From: Anthoceros angustus
Lineage: Eukaryota > Streptophyta > Anthocerotopsida > Anthocerotales > Anthocerotaceae
Reading direction: 5' to 3'
DNA length: 64,000 nt
Assembly: GCA_010909165.1 (NCBI GenBank)
Contig: MU008178.1
Coordinates: forward strand, 384,369 to 448,368
In this document: in pieces, positions 1 to 12,234 of the stretch
Position numbering within the stretch: the first letter of the stretch is position 1
Layout: every line of letters starts with the position of its first letter
Translations under genes and position numbers: made by a program
The notes under the pieces: generated by a model
Told to the model about the DNA's origin: nothing
What the model saw: only the letters and a program-made list of their open reading frames with translations
The model's database searches: none

Positions 1-1453
1 AAGTAAAACTAGGTATTCCATAGGGTAATAGTAGTAAAAGAGGAAGGTAGATGGGGAGGAGGTTCGGTACCAAGCACAGAAAAGAGACGATGTAACACTT
101 TGGTTGTTGCAATTATGTTGAAATTTTGAGAGGGACACAAACCACCTCTCACTACATTGCAACATAATTGCAACAAGACATATATGAGTAAGGTGGAGGT
201 TGGTTTCCAAACCTAAGCATCAAGGGGTCCCAAAAGTGTAACAAGACCCCAAGATTTTAACATAATTGCAACAAAGGGGTCCAAATCTTAACATAAAATG
301 TAACATGACGCCCTTTCTAGTAGGTGGGAGTGGGTGGGTTACCGAGGAGGCGGTCGATGGATGCTCGCATGATAGGGTTGTCCCATTTGAGTTGTCTTGG
401 GCAACCGTGGACCTTGTCATCGCGGGTTGGGAGTGTCGAGGACTATCCTCTGCAGGCAAGGGTCAAGGTCAAGGATCCACGACAACATTGTTCTATGACG
501 ATGAGGATCTTGCGCTTGAAAAGGGCAAGAAAGGCCTTGTGGATACATGTTGGAGAATGTGCCAGCATGCCCAAGAAATTTTTAATGGTGTGCAAGTCCT
601 ACTAGAAAGGCAGCCTATATTCTGATCGTTGTTGCAATTTTATGTTACTTCAAATTGCAACATGCTATAGGCTTGGTATTAAGTTTGACACTATTCCCTT
701 CTCATTTTGTCACCATCTTAACACGAACTCTCTCTCTCATCACCTCACCCTCCTAAGTACACCTCTCTCTCACAAGCATTGTTTATGATTTCAAACATAC
801 TATATGAAACTATATTCACAGTCCTTTGTTACAATTTCATGTAACACTTTCCATTTGGAACACTCATTAAGTTAGTTGGCTTGGTGTTAAGTTTGTGATA
901 CTCTTCTCTACCTTCTCTCACCATCTTAACAACATGCAAGTGGTCTGTTGACTTTACACCTCACCATTAAGAGCTTAGCATTAAGTTTGTTGGCTTGGTG
1001 TTAAGTTTGTGATTTTCTTCTCCACCTTCCCTCACCTTCTTAACAACCTGCCTTTGGTCTCTCCTTTCACCTTACACTCCTAGTTAATGCTCCAGTATGA
1101 CACCCATTTTATAATTTTTCCCTCTTTGTGTTGCAACATGACTGTGACAATGAGCTCCCCTCTCACACTACTATTTTTATTCTTCCCCTCTTGCTTTTCC
1201 TACATGACAGTAACCAGGAACTCTATCTCTCTCCCTTTGGTTGTCATTCTCTTTCCATTTTGCCTCCTTTGCATAGCTATGCATTTATAATCTACCTTCC
1301 CTCTTCAATGCACCCTTGTGTCCACATCTGGTTTTGTTTTAAGCTCCATACAATTGAAAACTCTTGTTTTTGATTATGTATAGTAGGATTCTAGATTATT
1401 TTATATGTCTATCTATATATACACGGTTTGCGGGCGACTTATGTGTATATTCC
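1..1453. other. AT-rich non-coding DNA with diverged short repeats
   Basis: No convincing gene. Around 100-300 the phrase 'cataattgcaacaa' recurs. Between about 665 and 1075 a block of roughly 110 bp starting near 'cttggtgttaagtttg' and running into 'caccatcttaacaac' occurs three times in diverged form. The open frames here are short and low complexity. Confidence 0.6.
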
Positions 1454-1481
1454 TATATATATATATATATATATATATATN
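1454..1481. repeat. (TA)n microsatellite ending in an undefined base
   Basis: A run of TA dinucleotides ends in a single N at 1481, after which base composition switches abruptly from AT-rich to very GC-rich. This is either a polymerase-difficult site or a join made during assembly. Confidence 0.9.
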
Positions 1482-2195
1482 AGCGGCTGCGCCCACAGGC
1501 GGGCAGCCGGCCGCCGGCATGGAACATGTGGGGCTCGGCATGCCGATCGTTGTCGATAAAGCCATGCGGCGCCGCTGGTGCGAGCGGCCAGCGTGCAGGC
1601 GCCGGCATCGGCGCATAAGCGCTGTCGCGCCACCGCGACCCAGTGTGGGGCGGCCCGTCTGCGTGCGGGTAGGCGCGGCCCACCGTGATTAAAGCCGGGC
1701 CTGCACCGTCGACGGTGCGAGGCGTCGGCGGGCAGCCGGCCCCGCGGCAATGGCGTCGGCGGGCACCTCGGCGCAGTAGCGCGATCCTCCTGGCGCCCGG
1801 TAGATGGGGCATCGCACTGGTATGGGGTATGGGTTGGGGCCCTCATCCGGCGCCCCCTAGTTGGGCGGCGTGTCCACACTTAACAGTGTGGGGCGTACCG
1901 TCGGTCTCATGCAGGTGGGGCGCGGCCCACCGTGATTAGCCGGACGCCTGCGTCGACCCCGGTGCGAGGCGTCGGCGAGCCGGCCCCGCGGCGTGGGCGT
2001 CGGCGGGCACCTCCGGCGCGCAGTGCAGGCGCCCGTCTGGCGCCCGGTAGATGGGAAAGCAGCATCCCTAGTATGGGGTATGTTGGGGCCCTCATCACGC
2101 CCGCCCTAGTTGGGCGTGTCCACTTAACACTTTGTGGGGCGTCGGGGTTGTCGGCGCCGATGATGCCGAAATCTGCGGCGGCCGGCTCGGTTACG
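1482..2195. repeat. GC-rich imperfect tandem repeat, two units of about 250 bp
   Basis: Two related units run from about 1677 to 1925 and from about 1926 to 2180. Each begins near 'cccaccgtgatta', contains 'ggtgcgaggcgtcggcg' and 'ctggcgcccggtagatggg', and ends around a 'cacttaacac' or 'cacttaacag' motif. They differ by many small indels. The stretch is dense in GGCGCC, GCCGGC and similar hexamers. I see no gene. Confidence 0.7.
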
Positions 2196-2213
2196 AATTA
2201 ATCACATGCCGCG

Positions 2214-3886
2214 ATGGCGGTGTTTCCCTGTGATGTTGCAGATGTTTATCAAGCCGCATTAGACTCCCACCGAATTCGACTTACGGAGGAAAGGAAGAAA
2301 TTGTCAAAGCATCGGTCGAAATGCTATATCGAGCCACATAAATATATCTTATTATCAGTGGATGGAATGGACCAGAAGAAAACCTCTCTCCCCCATATTT
2401 TAAGGTGGCCAAAAGACTTGAAAGGGCCGGTTCATGTTGTGGGTTGTATGGTCACAATTATACTCACGAGCAAGGCGTATCTCCACTATGCAAATCTCGC
2501 AATGATCACGAATTTGACTATTGCGATCATACAAGATGTCATACACACCTCGAGGGCTTCTCCCTTGATTATTATATTTGCAACTAGACAACACATGGGA
2601 AAATAAAAACCAGCTGCTATTTGCGTGTCTCAACATGCTAGTGGAACTACAAGTATTTAAGAAGGTGAAGGTGGGGTTTACGCTAGTGGGACATACGCAT
2701 GACCAAGTTGATCGGATGTTCTCTTGTTTTTCAAAGCATCTCAAGCACAAAGAGGCCCGAACCCTCCAGTATGATAGATATATTGAGAGCGGCATTCACA
2801 CCAAACCCGGTAAAGGTACTCAACGAAGTGCGGACTTCGAACTTATGTGTGGCTGTGAGGAAAGGTGCAAGAGGGCACCGGTGAGGCTGAACAGCGGTGA
2901 ACAACCTCTCATTCCGGCAGTTCAAAATTACAAGAGAAGACTGATTTGGACGGGGGAAGGTGACGGTCATACGGAGTAAACAATATTCCACTTCTCCGCA
3001 ATGGGAAAGCGAAGATGGCTTGGAGTTTTGACTTCAATTCGACACGGTCATTGGCCTGCACCATTAATGGCTGCAAGCCAAAGGCGGAAGGGAGTGAAGG
3101 TGGGCACCTGCGTTGGGCGTTGACCACTTACGCAAAGGCTTACTAAAGCTACCTACATATGTGAATGCAGGAGGAAGGAGTGGTGGGTGACACTGGAAGG
3201 ACCAAAGTGAGATCGCAACTATTGTTGACAACAACATTGGACTTGTTTTGCAGAACGAGTGGAAGTGGTACGACGGGGAATTACTAGTCCCCGATTGCAC
3301 GTACGGAAGAAGCGATTACGGGCGAAGCTTTACTCCGACAAGTACCTCAGAGACACATGTATTTGGGAGGTCACCAGAGTACACAACGACGTCAAGAGGA
3401 GGTTGAAAGGATGAATGGGGATATCATGGAGATCGAGAAGGGCATGTTTCGTAACTCCTTGCGAGGGGACACTCTGGCCGCCATTCGGATTGCAAAGGTT
3501 ATTAGTGTCCACCTAAATCTTGACCCTTATTTACGTGTGCATTGGTGGAGAGCGAGCACAGATGCTTCTGAGGGAAGTATGTGGGAGAATATGTTTGCGA
3601 GCAGATGACAACAATGCACAACCATCAAAAAGTAAAAATGGTAAAGTCTCAAGACCTCTTAATATCCAAAGCGGTCTTTGTGCGGAAAACCGTTATCGTC
3701 TATTATGGCTTCAAGTTGAACTCGAGAAACATCTATGCAGCGGATAAGAAAGCAATCAGGGAGAAGTTGGGTGCCCTTCGTCCCCATCTGCAACCCTGCA
3801 CTCCTGATGTACAAGATGATAGCGATGATGATGGTGACGTGGCGTTCCATGTGAACAGCGAAGGTTTAGAGTCTGGGGAGGAGTAA
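2214..3886 (+). pseudogene. Transposon-type protein with DUF7869-like domain, decayed
   Basis: Conceptual translation in shifting frames gives a long protein. It has an N-terminal part with 'YILLSVDGMDQKKTSLPH', then Cys/His-rich segments around 2440-2580, then the most recognisable block at about 2587-2760: 'QLDNTWENKNQLLFACLN' followed by 'VGFTLVGHTHDQVDRMFS'. The order Asn-rich 'ENKNQ' then 'VGHTHDQVD' matches the plant and animal transposon-associated family called DUF7869. An acidic C-terminus ends at a stop at 3884-3886. Several frame changes are needed, so it is a relic. The assignment rests on motif memory, and I do not know the enzymatic activity. Confidence 0.6.
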
Positions 3887-3970
3887 TCGTGAGGTGCCAT
3901 TGGTGTGGTGGTCTGTCGAACTGGATCATAGGTGTTCAAATCTCCATAGGATGGGGCCACCGCCCAGCCG

Positions 3971-6285
3971 GCGCCCCTATGTATGAACGGAGTACTGAAA
4001 TTCGCAATGTTCTATTTTTATTGAACCCAGTTTGGAAGGAAGTACATCTCAAATACCACATTATAGAGTTTCCATAGATGGTTTCCAGTAATTTAGGGTG
4101 TTAGATAGCAAGCATGCTTTGGTCGGGACATTGCCGTGGGTGTTTTTATTTGCTCATGCTCCGGCGCACTAGCAGCAGGCGCGCATGCCGGGCGCCTATA
4201 CGTGCCCGCCGCCATTCCAATCAAGGTTTATAATTACACATGATCTAAGAACCCTAGCCGGGATTTCCGCTCGGGCGGCCGAGGAGACGAGGTTGCGATG
4301 GAAGGATGGATCGTCTATCCGTTTATTTTGAAATTTAGAGTATTTGATCTTCATTCACCCGCAAGCATGGAGTGCGATATGGGTATTGTTTATAGGGAAA
4401 GCGGTGGAGGTAAGTCTATGACCATACACGAAACCTATGTACACAAAGCTATGCTCTTACACGAGATCAGACCCTAATTTTGCACCCTTTTCATGGCCGA
4501 TTGGTCCAACGCCATTGAGACACCATAAATAAATTTCCCAGGATATGTACCCTCAAAGCCGCTTCACGTATATTGAGCCCTTCAAATATTAGTGTTGGGA
4601 GCTCCTGCGGACACTCCTCATGATGTTCTTCCTCCGAGAACACCGAGTATTCATCTTTTGATGATCATGATTTCATAACTCAATATATTGTCCACCACTC
4701 TATTTCTGTTGTTGCACCTATCTGCGGAGGAGGAGCTACATATCCTCGGCGCCCTATGTATGAGCAGATCAAATTCGCAATGTTCTATTTTTATTGAACC
4801 CGGTTTGGAAGTACATCTCAAATACCACATTATAGAGTTTCCATAGATGGTTTCCGGTAATTTAGGGTGTTAGATAGCAAGCATGCTTTGGTCGGGACAT
4901 TCTGGTAGGTGTTTTATTTGCTCATGCTCGGCGCACTAGCCAGAAGCGCCAGCGTACGCCCGCATGCCATTCCAATCAAGGTTTATAATTACACATGATC
5001 TAAAGAACCCTAGCCGGGATTTCCGCTCGGAAGCGGCCAGTGACGAGGTTGCGATGGAAGGATGGATCGTCTATCCGTTTATTTTGAAATTTAGAGTATT
5101 TGATCTTCATTCACCCGCAAGCATGGAGTGCGATATGGGTATTGTTTATAGGGAAAGCGGTGGAGGTAAGTCTATGACCATACACGAAACCTATGTACAC
5201 AAAGCTATGCTCTTACACGAGATCAGACCCTAATTTTGCACCCTTTTCATGGCCGATTGGTCCAACGCCATTGAGACACCATAAATAAGCGCTTCCCGAT
5301 ATGTACCCTCAAAGCCGCTTCACGTATATTGAGCCCTTCAAATATTAGTGTTGGGAGCTCCTGCGGACACTCCTCATGATGTTCTTCCTCCGAGAACACC
5401 GAGTATTCATCTTTTGATGATCATGATTTCATAACTCAATATATTGTCCACCACTCTATTTCTGTTGTTGCACCTATCTGCGGGAGGAGGAGCTACATAT
5501 CCTCGGCGCCCTATGTATGAGCAGTCTTGAAATTCGCAATGTTCTATTTTTATTGAACCCGGTTTGGAAGTACATCTCAAATACCACATTATAGAGTTTC
5601 CATAGATGGTTTCCGGTAATTTAGGGTGTTAGATAGCAAGCATGCTTTGGTCGGGACATTCTGGTAGGTGTTTTATTTGCTCATGCTCGGCGCACTAGCC
5701 AGAAGCGCCAGCGTACGCCCGCATGCCATTCCAATCAAGGTTTATAATTACACATGATCTAAAGAACCCTAGCCGGGATTTCCGCTCGGAAGCAGCCAGG
5801 CGGACGAGGTTTGCGATGGAAGGATGGATGCGTCTATCCGTTTATTTTGAAATTTAGAGTATTTGATCTTCATTCACCCGCAAGCATGGAGTGCGATATG
5901 GGTATTGTTTATAGGGAAAACGGTGGAGGCCGTAAGTCTATGACCATACCTGAAACCTATGTACACAAAGCTATGCTCTTACACCCGAGATGCAGACCCT
6001 AATTTTGCACCCTTTTTCATGACCGATTGGTCCAACCGCCATTTGAGACACCATAAATAAGCCGCTTCCCAGTATATGTACCCTCAAAGCCGCTTCCTGT
6101 ATATTGAGCCCCTTCAAATATTACCGTGTTGGGAGCTCCTGCGGACACTCCTCATGATGTTCTTCCTCCCGAGAACACCGAGTATTCATCTTTTGATGAT
6201 CATGATTTCATAACTCAATATATTGTCCCCGCTCCTGTTCTGTTGTTGCACCTATCTGCGGGAGGAGGAGCTATATCCTCGGCGC
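3971..6285 (+). repeat. Three-unit tandem array, about 760 bp per unit
   Basis: Units run approximately 3971-4747, 4748-5504 and 5505-6280. Each starts at 'gcgccctatgtatga' (one base longer in unit 1). Each includes 'ttatagagtttccatagatgg', 'gcatgctttggtcgggaca', a short open frame beginning near the 'gatggaaggatggat' segment, and 'tgttgggagctcctgcgga'. Units 2 and 3 are nearly identical except for scattered 1-6 base indels. The last unit runs directly into the copia pol remnant, so the array probably grew from sequence just upstream of, or inside, that element. Confidence 0.85.
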
Positions 6286-8135
6286 CCTCGTCGACCTCGA
6301 CTCGGATCCGATCCAAGAACCTCAACACTTTGAGGACATCCCCGCAGAGGACATCAAGAACCTCTTGAGGATGATTATCCGGTCAAGATGAGCTGCTTCT
6401 CCTATATACAAACCGCTCATGAAGAGGTCGCCGTTGATGATGAACAACGCACCAAGGTACAACGAGAACTAGACCCATTATTTCGGGACCTGCGGGATGG
6501 AAAGAACCACCCACAGGATACCTTGCTACCTTTGATGATCCTATTTCTCCCTTCTCCCTTTTCACCAGGCATCTATAAAGCCACTTGATCCCAAGAACCT
6601 CGACCTTGAAACAAGCATTTTCCTCTCAGAAAGACTTGTGGAAAGTAGCGATGGATTCGAGTATAACTCATTAGTTAAAAACTCGACATGGGAATTGGTG
6701 AAACCACCTAAGGCGAAAAATAGTGACTAGCAAGTGGGTATTCAAAATCAAACGAAAGGGTGATGGTTCCATTGAGAGATACAAGGCACGATTAGTGGCT
6801 AGAGGGTTTACCGGATCACAGTTTAGATTATCTACCCCATGCCACTTATGCACCGGTTGCCAAGTTTGCCTCCCTAAGAATGATCTTAGCCTTAACCACA
6901 CAACATGACCTTCACCTCCACATGATGGATGTCAAGACACACATGCATGGACGTCTACAAGAGGAAATTTATATGAGACAGTCTGAGGGCTATGAGGTCA
7001 AGGGAAAGGAAGATTGGGTGTGTAAACTCATTAAGTGCATTTATGGCCTGAAGCAATCAGGCAAAGAATGGAATGTCGTCATACATGTCAAGCTAGTTAA
7101 TCGTGGCTTCAAAGCGAAGCAAAGCCGATGCTAGCATGTACATATTGAAATCGAAGTGATATAATTTACCTTCTACTTTATGTCGACGACTTGTTTATGG
7201 CCTCATCTTCCTTATCCCTCCTATGAAATCAAGGCATGGTTCTGAAGTCATTTTGAGATGACGATCTCGAGAGATGACTTATGCCCTTGGCGTTAATATC
7301 ATCGGGGATAGAGGCAACAAAACTCTAAGCTTAGTTCGACTAAGTATATTAAAGAGAGTTTAACAAAATTTGGATTAGAAGAAGCCAAGCCACTACCCCT
7401 TTGCTAGTGGCATTAGGCTCACCTCGATATGAGCCCTAAAACAGATACGGAGAAGCATGAGATGTCAGCAGTACCATATAGACATGCTGTTGGCACCCTG
7501 ATTTACTTAAGTAACTTCACAAGACCCGACATTTCTTTTGAAGTTAGTGCATGTTCACAGTTCCTAGAGAACCCTAGAAGGGAACATTGGCTATCAGTCA
7601 AACGTATCTTCAGATACCTAAAAGGAACTATGCACACTGGATTGACTTACAAGTACAAACCCGGCATACCCAATTTAATCCTAACGACATATCGATCGAC
7701 TATGCGATCCGACAGTAAATCATGTCGCTATGTTCTACTATTGGGAGGTGCTCCAATCTCTTGGTCAAGTAAGAAACAACCTACAATTGCTTTGTCATCC
7801 GAGTCGAGTATAGAGTCCTAACCTCGGTCTCAAAGATATAGTTTGGTGTAGGTTAGCTTTGGGCGAACTTGGTCACCCCAACATAATCCCACACCTTTGT
7901 TCGTTGATAGTCAAGGGGCCATAGCCTAGCTAGAAATCCGTCTTCCACTCCGAACAAAGCACATAGCAATTGAATACCACTACATTCGTGAAATGCTAGA
8001 AAACAAAACAATAGACATAAATTACATCCAAACTCGGGAAAATCCGTGATATATTAACCAAGTCATTAGGTCGTGATTTACATAGCAACACATGAAGAGT
8101 TTAGGGATACTAGATATCAAGTCTAAGCCACCCTA
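6286..8135 (+). mobile_element. Ty1/copia retrotransposon pol remnant (RT to RNase H)
   Basis: Frame-shifted pieces follow copia order. The RT start is at about 6723-6810 with 'KARLVARGFTG'. At about 6880-7130 come 'MDVKTHMHGRLQEEIYM' and 'LIKCIYGLKQSGKEW'. A degenerate 'YVDDLF' catalytic box lies near 7177-7200. 'YRHAVGTLIYLSNFTRPDI' at about 7470-7530 starts the RT/RNase H connection. A final 'DILTKSLGRDLHS' lies near 8047-8090, which is the usual end of copia pol. Many stops and frameshifts make it non-functional. No flanking LTR could be delimited. Confidence 0.85.
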
Positions 8136-9500
8136 ACTCATTAGCTATAGAGGAACATAAGTGGGCAACTAAAAGTTAACGTTGGCTACAAGCCACACAG
8201 TTTGTCCAAATGATCAAGTTCCTCTTCTATTTCTAAATAGTCTTCATAGTATTCCCGAGCTTCTCGCTCCAATGCCCCCAGATCCTATTCACAAAATTTA
8301 GGAGTCATGTTAATATAAAAATAAAAATAAATTATTAAATGCTATTTAAGTCATAAATGGCATTAGGGTACTTACTATAAGTATGCTTAGTATGTCCTTC
8401 ATACTCAGCACATGGGGCAGCTCCCAACCATACCATTTTGATTCCTTTTTATGGCAAACATATTACTGGGGCATGGTAACTATCCTTATCCCGGGGCATA
8501 TCAAGTGGGTAGCTTTCATCAAACTTCCCATAGGAAGATAGCATCCGGTATTGCATATCCTGTCCTTGTTGCTTGAGGGACCACTCTTTGTGGGATAGCA
8601 ATCCTCAAGTGATCCGTGCCCACACACTTGTCCATCCCTACAACCACATAGTTTCTTTTAAGCAAAAAAAAAAAAAAAACTTTGTCCTTATAAATAGGAG
8701 CAACCTACTTCCTATTTCTACTTACTTTCTTTTCCACTACTCTCTGCTACCACCTTGCTCTTGCCCTTCCACTTTCCTCTTGTGTCTTTAGTTTCATCCA
8801 TTTGAAGTCTTCCAGCCGCTAGATCTGCCAATGGATCATCCCATTAGTATACATGCTATCTATCACTTTGTAGCATATATGCGCGAGTTAACATTAATGG
8901 ACATGGTTATCACAAAATTTTATCCCCAGTTACACTTGCGGTTGCGTGTGGATCATTTCTTGTGTAGATTCAATGAGAAAAAATGGTATTTTTTCAATAT
9001 GGTTTCAGTCCACACTGAAGTTCGTCTCAAATTGTTATATGGATTCAATGCTGAAAAAGGTTTCCAAAGATTCCGTGGCGATACAATATAGATTGCGCAT
9101 GTTACCTTGCAGCAAACTCCACACATGTTCAACATTTATTCCATATTTTGATATATTGTTGATTTCCATGTCAAAATACCTTATGATGCTCATATTGTTT
9201 CTTTTTTTAATAGAAACTATATAAATCTCATGTGGATAGTATGTTGATTAAACGATCATATTCCATATTGATTACATGTAACATAAATATCTAATAATAA
9301 TACTATTTTATGATAAATTATATATATAGTTAATATATATTAAATAATTAAACAACCTCATGAATGTTTTATATGGAAACTCCATCGACATAACATATAT
9401 TTGAGGTTCCATATTCAAGGACTCTATAGTATAATATATTAATAAGAAATATTTTTAATATAGCAATCTCGTGGATGAGCTATATGGAAACTCCATCGAA
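8136..9500. other. AT-rich non-coding stretch; poly-A run, TATA-like box, short ORFs
   Basis: A 16-base A run lies near 8665-8680, followed by 'tataaatag' near 8690. The open frame at 8831-9091 (+, 86 residues) has no recognisable domain. At about 9355-9500 the phrase 'atatggaaactccatcga' occurs twice about 120 bp apart. I see no supported gene. Confidence 0.5.
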
Positions 9501-9639
9501 ATCAAATATATTCAAGATTCGAGACTAGGGATCCGCATCGCTCGGTGTCTATGTTTGACATTAACACATGGGTTGCGGTTGTTTGTTTTCCAACTTCATT
9601 CCTCGGTTGAAAGCATGGCGTGCAACTGAACATTGCTAC

Positions 9640-9935
9640 GCGACAAGCGGTAGATAGAGTTTGCCAAGCTGCGGGCTTCAAGCTGCGGTTTGGCAAACTC
9701 TGATTACTGCTGACCCAAGGCTTGGGTCGGTGCAACTCATTCCCACAACCGCAATGTTCGAGCTTATAGTGGTTCGGAAAAACGTCTCTCTACATTGAAG
9801 TGAGGATTAGATGAATTTCGAGTATGTTTGAGGCATCTATCACCACATAGCTTGGAACCCGAAGGCGGTGTTTCTATCTTTGGGCTCACAGGGTCAATGG
9901 GCCCCTCTCATTGACCTATGAACAAGGTGTTTAAG
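9640..9935. repeat. Dispersed copy of the transposase 3' block found at 14.4 and 15.8 kb
   Basis: Segments such as 'cttatagtggtt', 'gaagtgaggattagatg' and 'gcatctatcaccacatagct' match, with indels, the blocks at about 14460-14700 and 15770-15990. Those blocks are the C-terminal coding part of the Plavaka-like element read on the minus strand. Confidence 0.6.
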
Positions 9936-9989
9936 GGTGTCTGCGAGGCAGAATAGAGGGATCCGGGATGAAGTTTCCATCTCTTTCAC

Positions 9990-11060
9990 GGGTATGGTAA
10001 ACTGGCATGCATCTTCCAGTTCACCACATTTTGCAAATATCCACCACGCAGATGCCCACCACTACATTAACTAGCAATCCTCTTTCGACAACTGAGTGCA
10101 TGCATGCCCTTGTAAGGCACCGTTGCTTGAACAGCCTTGAGGCAAAGTAAAATGGTCACCAAAAGCGGTCCGCCTCCTCCATTTGTCCATACATAACAAG
10201 CGCCTCTTGGCGAGCCCTTCTTGTGCCTACCCGGTCGAGGGCATTCCAAGTCAAAACATCTTTTGTGTTCATCTTGTCAAAACACGGCGGGCATCTTCTA
10301 GTTTACCACATTTCACATACATGTCCACAAAGGTTGCCCACCACTCGTCGGCCGGTCCTCTTTCGACAATGAGTGCACACCCTTATACATGAGCATCGTG
10401 CTTCCACAAGCCTTGAAGGCAAGCAAAGTAACATGGTTAGCCAAAAGCAAGCCCTCTTGCGCATTTGTCCAAGCCCTTGCGGTGTGTACCCGGCAATCGA
10501 GCATTCCATGTCACTACATCCTTTGTTCATCTTGTCAAAATCTGGCGTGCATCTTTCGATTCGCCACATTTTGCATACACATCGATCATCCATGTCACCA
10601 CATCCTTTGTGGCCATCTTGTCAAAACACAGCGTCCATTTTTGGTTCGCCACATTTTGCATACATGTCCACAAGGCGATTTATAACAAACAAGTTAGTAG
10701 GAATGCCACTCGCACTACATCGCGGTGCACTTTTACGCAGATTCAGTCGGCGGCAAATGCACAAGCTTGAAGGGCAGCTACAAAGACATGAGCATCGGCC
10801 TTCACTCGACCTACCCATTTCATGATGCAGTTGTATTGCCTCCCAGTTTCCGTAATTAGCATGTGCGAGATTATGGAAAAACACATGAAGACATCTGGTT
10901 TGCCCACCTGGTGAACCCATGGCCTCCTGCAGCCTACCTCCACATGCATACATGCGCATGATATGGTTCCCCACGTATGCACTCGTCTCGTACCCAAGTT
11001 TGGCGGTGAGATCATGAATTCGACACCCCACAACCAAATCCTTCTTAGGCATACAGTTTA
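9990..11060 (-). pseudogene. Pentatricopeptide repeat (PPR) protein fragment
   Basis: Minus-strand translation in several frames gives successive PPR-like units. Pieces include 'YVGNHIMRMYACGGRLQEA', 'NGNWEAIQLHHEMGRS'-like text (sequence reads ANYGNWEAIQLHHEMG), 'SGIPTNLFVINRLVDMYAK', and farther along 'ANHVTLLAFKACGS' followed by 'KGVHSLSKED'. The alternating 'MYAKCG' and 'LKACG..KG.H' pattern is typical of the PLS/P-type PPR proteins abundant in lycophytes and ferns, which usually act in organelle RNA processing. Frameshifts and stops show this copy is dead. Neither end of the gene is defined. Confidence 0.7.
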
Positions 11061-11249
11061 GTACGATGTACAACAGGCGAAATGGCGGACTACTGTCTTC
11101 TTCGCGATTCAACCAGCGTGAGCTTCCCTTGCGACATAACGTGCTCACGGTAGCGTGATAACACCCATTGCCGATCCCACGCCTCCCGGTTTAGGCTCAT
11201 CCGGGAGGTGGGCGGAAGGAGAGGTACCATGTCCCATCTGCAGATCCAT

Positions 11250-12205
11250 GCACATGAGGTGCTCATCAACCCAAGTGGGTTAAACATGTTGCTTAAGCAC
11301 AACACCTCGGACCCCTTACGGAAGTCGGAAGCAGCGCTCTTCTTACCTCGTCTGTTGTCCCACCACGGGCGGTCCACAAAAATTGCTGCCGCAGTGCTCC
11401 CTCCCAGCAGCGTAGCTGGAAAACCCGTCCCTACCCACACTTTCTCGGAAGTCTTGGGCTCCTTACCTTCTGGAGGCTTTGCTTGCGAGTTGACTCCCTA
11501 AGAGGTTAGCAGAGCCCCTCATAGAATCCTGGACACACACCAAGCTGAGCTCACTTCCACGGTCCACCGAAGACTATTTTATTAACAAGACAAGCTGAGC
11601 TGGGCTCCACTTCTCCCCATCCGATTAAAGATCCCATCTCTAGCAAAGGTTCCAAAGTCTTCCCACATGAGGTGATGACTCATCAAATGTTTTCATTGAC
11701 TACAACATAAAGCACAAACGTGTTGAATAGTCCCTTACTTTATTCTTTGGCGGTGGTGTGTACCTTGGGGTAGTTGGTCAGAATTGCTCCTGACGGGGGA
11801 TCGGTATAAAGTGAGTCAGCTCACCGGGGCTGAGAAGGTGAGGCTAGCTCGGTGACCATGATATGTAGTATAACCCAGTCATACATCCTCTCAAAGTTGT
11901 AGTACATCTCAAACATTGAGCCAAAATGGGCCAACACTCGGGACCTTATGGCTTTGATCCATCCTCGCCACCTTTTGAATCGAGCTTTTCATTGATCCAA
12001 GCTGGCTTAAGCATGTTGTTTAACCACGGGACACCACAAGACCTCGGACCCCTTAATGGAAGTCGGGAATGGGAGCTCTTCTTCTCGTCTATTGTCCCAC
12101 CACATAGTACGGTCCAGAAGACTTGTTGCCACAAGTGCTCCTGCTCCTAGCACCCCTCTGGCATAGACTAGAAAACTTGTCCCTACCCATACATGCATTC
12201 ATGCG
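11250..12205. repeat. Diverged direct repeat pair of about 200 bp
   Basis: Sequence at about 11250-11450 (containing 'acctcggaccccttacgga' and 'gtccctacccacac') recurs at about 11985-12205 ('acctcggaccccttaatgga', 'gtccctacccatac') with many substitutions and indels. The DNA between them, about 11450-11985, shows no gene; the phrase 'acaagctgagctgggctcc' nearby is a decayed short duplication. Confidence 0.65.
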
Positions 12206-12234
12206 GCTAGCGACTTGACATTGACTTTCATAGT

